Below are positions 5,209 to 6,595 of a stretch of 6,595 nucleotides of DNA, one piece after another (the stretch's first letter is position 1; each line of letters begins with the position of its first letter). The notes beneath the pieces are model-generated. The model was not told the origin of the DNA and did not search any database. It was given only the letters and a program-made list of their open reading frames with translations. A program made the translations under genes and the position numbers. The DNA is from a bacterium. Its GTDB lineage: Bacteria; UBP15; UBA6099; DSWB01. Where the stretch lies: NCBI GenBank assembly GCA_020061125.1, contig JAGUYV010000091.1, forward strand, positions 1-6,595, given 5' to 3'.

Positions 5209-6595
5209 TCAATGGATTTCGAGTGTTGTTCCAGGATGCGGCATGCCGGAATTAAATTGAACGCGCGTGCAGCCCGCCTCGTGTGCGACGGTCATGCACG
5301 GCAGCCGCAGCGCCCAGTCCGTGAACGGCAGGCGCGGCCGCACCGTGAGCGCATTCATGCCCGGCTCCACCCCGCACAGTTTGATGAGCGCAAGCAGGAA
5401 ATTCGCGTGCAGATTCAGATTCATGACCGGGAAATCCGTGGTGGGCGTGGGCAGATGGTAATAGGTTTCACCGCCGCGCGGGCAGTCGTGCGCGTTATAA
5501 GCGTCCGGGCCGCTCCACAGCCCGTACCAGATTTCCGGATACGCCTCGGCGCGGCGCACGCACGCATTCTTGCGAAAGGCGGTCCATGCCAACTCTGGAT
5601 CCGAGCGGGAATACCCCCAGCAGAGCAGGTAATTGATGGCGTACCACACGCCGCCGTTCACATCCCAGCCTTTTTCGTGGAATCCGAACGCGGTGTGCGC
5701 GGGCGGATGCAGAATTTTTTGCCCGAAGGGCGAGGGATCGTCCAGCGCGGTTTTAATGTGATGCATGACCTGCCGCCGCATGTGCTCCGGCAGGCAGTCC
5801 GCCACCAGCAGCCAGGCGTGGTGCTCCAGGAACAGTTTTTTCACGCCGAACGGGTTGCCGCGGCCGTCGTATCCGCGCGGGAACCAGCGGCCGGTCCAGG
5901 ATTCCAGGGTGGCGTCAAGCAACGCGGCTCGGCGCGCTCGCAGATCCGCGGCCCGGGCCGGATCCTCGGCTTCAAGCAAGTCCGCCGCGCGGGGCAGCAC
6001 GAACAGGGCCATGGCCGTGTTGAACGCGCTTTCGCCGTGTTTCACGAATGCGCCGCGGCTGCGCACGAACAGGCTGATGCCGTCGGACCAGTCTCCGTCT
6101 CCAACCCGCAACAGACCGTGCGGCCCCGTGCCGATTTCATGGAACAGGTAATCGAGGCACAAATGCACGCGCTCGCGAACCGTCGAGGCCCGGCCCCGAT
6201 CTCTGGGGTAAAACGGGACCTGTTCATCGAGGAGCGCGAAATCGCGCGTGAAAAATACATACTCGGTCAATGCCCAGAGCAGAAACAGTTGCAGATCCGT
6301 GGGATTGTTGTGAACCAGGGCGCCGCCGCACTGCCCGAAGTTGTAATTGGTGTACGCGAGGCGGCCCGAGGGGGATTGCAGACGCAGACAGAACAGGAGC
6401 AGGTCGCGCGCCAGGGCCGGGTCCATGTACACCAGGGGGATGGTGAAGAACGCCAGATCGCGGACCGCGCCGCGCAGGCCGTGCAGGTATTCGTACGCGC
6501 CGCCCTGGGGCAGATATCGGGTCTCGTAATAGTCGTCACGCAGAACCGCGCCGCGCGTGTACGCGGCGTGCCAGGCGGTTTCGCGCGGCAGCCAG
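5209..6595 (-). CDS. GH94-like (alpha/alpha)6-barrel carbohydrate-active protein, C-terminal part
   Basis: Only the last 461 residues are in the window; the frame stays open to the right edge, so the start is missing and an internal GTG at 6432 is not the true start. The fragment resembles glycoside hydrolase family 94 (cellobiose/chitobiose phosphorylases and the C-terminal domain of cyclic beta-glucan synthases). Visible features, numbered from the first complete codon: LPQGGAYEYLHGLRGAVRD (about 25-43); LLRVGDGDWSDGI (161-173), matching the GH94 ADWND/GDWNDG catalytic-loop region; KHGESAFNTA (185-194); WFPRGYDGRGNPFG (237-250); GWDVNGGVWYAINYLLCWGY (309-328), matching the NGGVW segment; and PEIWYGLWSGPDAYNA (353-368). 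A short C-terminal beta-type region follows (about 400-461). Reaction is probably phosphorolysis or processing of a beta-glucoside, but substrate cannot be read. It lies upstream of the antiporter on the same strand with a 222-bp gap and no clear terminator. Confidence 0.75.
   Translation of the reverse strand, partial: WLPRETAWHAAYTRGAVLRDDYYETRYLPQGGAYEYLHGLRGAVRDLAFFTIPLVYMDPALARDLLLFCLRLQSPSGRLAYTNYNFGQCGGALVHNNPTDLQLFLLWALTEYVFFTRDFALLDEQVPFYPRDRGRASTVRERVHLCLDYLFHEIGTGPHGLLRVGDGDWSDGISLFVRSRGAFVKHGESAFNTAMALFVLPRAADLLEAEDPARAADLRARRAALLDATLESWTGRWFPRGYDGRGNPFGVKKLFLEHHAWLLVADCLPEHMRRQVMHHIKTALDDPSPFGQKILHPPAHTAFGFHEKGWDVNGGVWYAINYLLCWGYSRSDPELAWTAFRKNACVRRAEAYPEIWYGLWSGPDAYNAHDCPRGGETYYHLPTPTTDFPVMNLNLHANFLLALIKLCGVEPGMNALTVRPRLPFTDWALRLPCMTVAHEAGCTRVQFNSGMPHPGTTLEIH

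Noticed and set aside
6424-6432. GTG or ATG near 6432 as the true start of the GH94-like gene
   Set aside because: The frame continues upstream to the window edge with family-like sequence (LPQGGAYEYLHGLRGAVRD), so the gene is cut by the window rather than starting here.

Overview
The window looks like chromosomal DNA from a GC-rich Gram-negative bacterium. The style of the proteins suggests a Desulfovibrio-like member of the Desulfobacterota: a PilT ATPase paired with a cyclic-nucleotide/GAF protein, a CitMHS_2/NhaD-like antiporter with a His-rich N-terminus, and a GH94-like protein. This taxonomic placement is an inference from protein character, not from a marker gene. No rRNA, tRNA, CRISPR array, insertion sequence or phage gene was seen.

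Layout. Positions 1-118 (minus) hold the first 39 codons of a gene whose product begins with a FliM/FliN-type CheY-binding peptide (EIDALLGG). It runs divergently from a plus-strand pair. The 183-bp gap between them carries nested inverted repeats and a candidate promoter. The pair is a PilT-family pilus retraction ATPase (302-1357) and, 22 bp later, a cyclic-nucleotide-binding plus GAF sensor protein (1380-2330), very probably one operon. Next, on the minus strand, comes a small protein built from three degenerate helical repeats of the homing-endonuclease-associated (HNH_repeat) type with a basic tail and no nuclease domain (2478-3149). It converges on the operon across a 147-bp gap containing hairpins. 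Then, also minus, comes a secretory-signal-bearing multi-pass sodium:proton antiporter-like protein (3430-4986), closed by a clear intrinsic terminator at 3362-3402 and preceded by a roughly 150-nt leader with several hairpins. The window ends inside a minus-strand GH94-like carbohydrate-active protein (5209-6595), of which only the C-terminal 461 residues are present.

How the genes fit together. The left third is about surface motility and its control: a CheY-docking peptide protein, a retraction motor, and a cNMP/GAF sensor that could modulate the motor. The right part is unrelated housekeeping or envelope function: ion homeostasis and sugar metabolism or glucan processing. The repeat protein in the middle is an orphan with its own Shine-Dalgarno sequence and an AT-rich upstream region. 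I see no obvious defence island or unprecedented multi-gene system. The observations most worth following are the repeat-only HNH_repeat protein, the PilT-CNB/GAF pairing beside a FliM-like peptide, the His-rich exported segment of the antiporter, and the structured antiporter leader with clustered AACAC half-sites. No stretch longer than 300 bases lacks a gene. The two largest gaps, 3150-3429 and 4987-5208, hold the terminator, promoter and leader elements listed.
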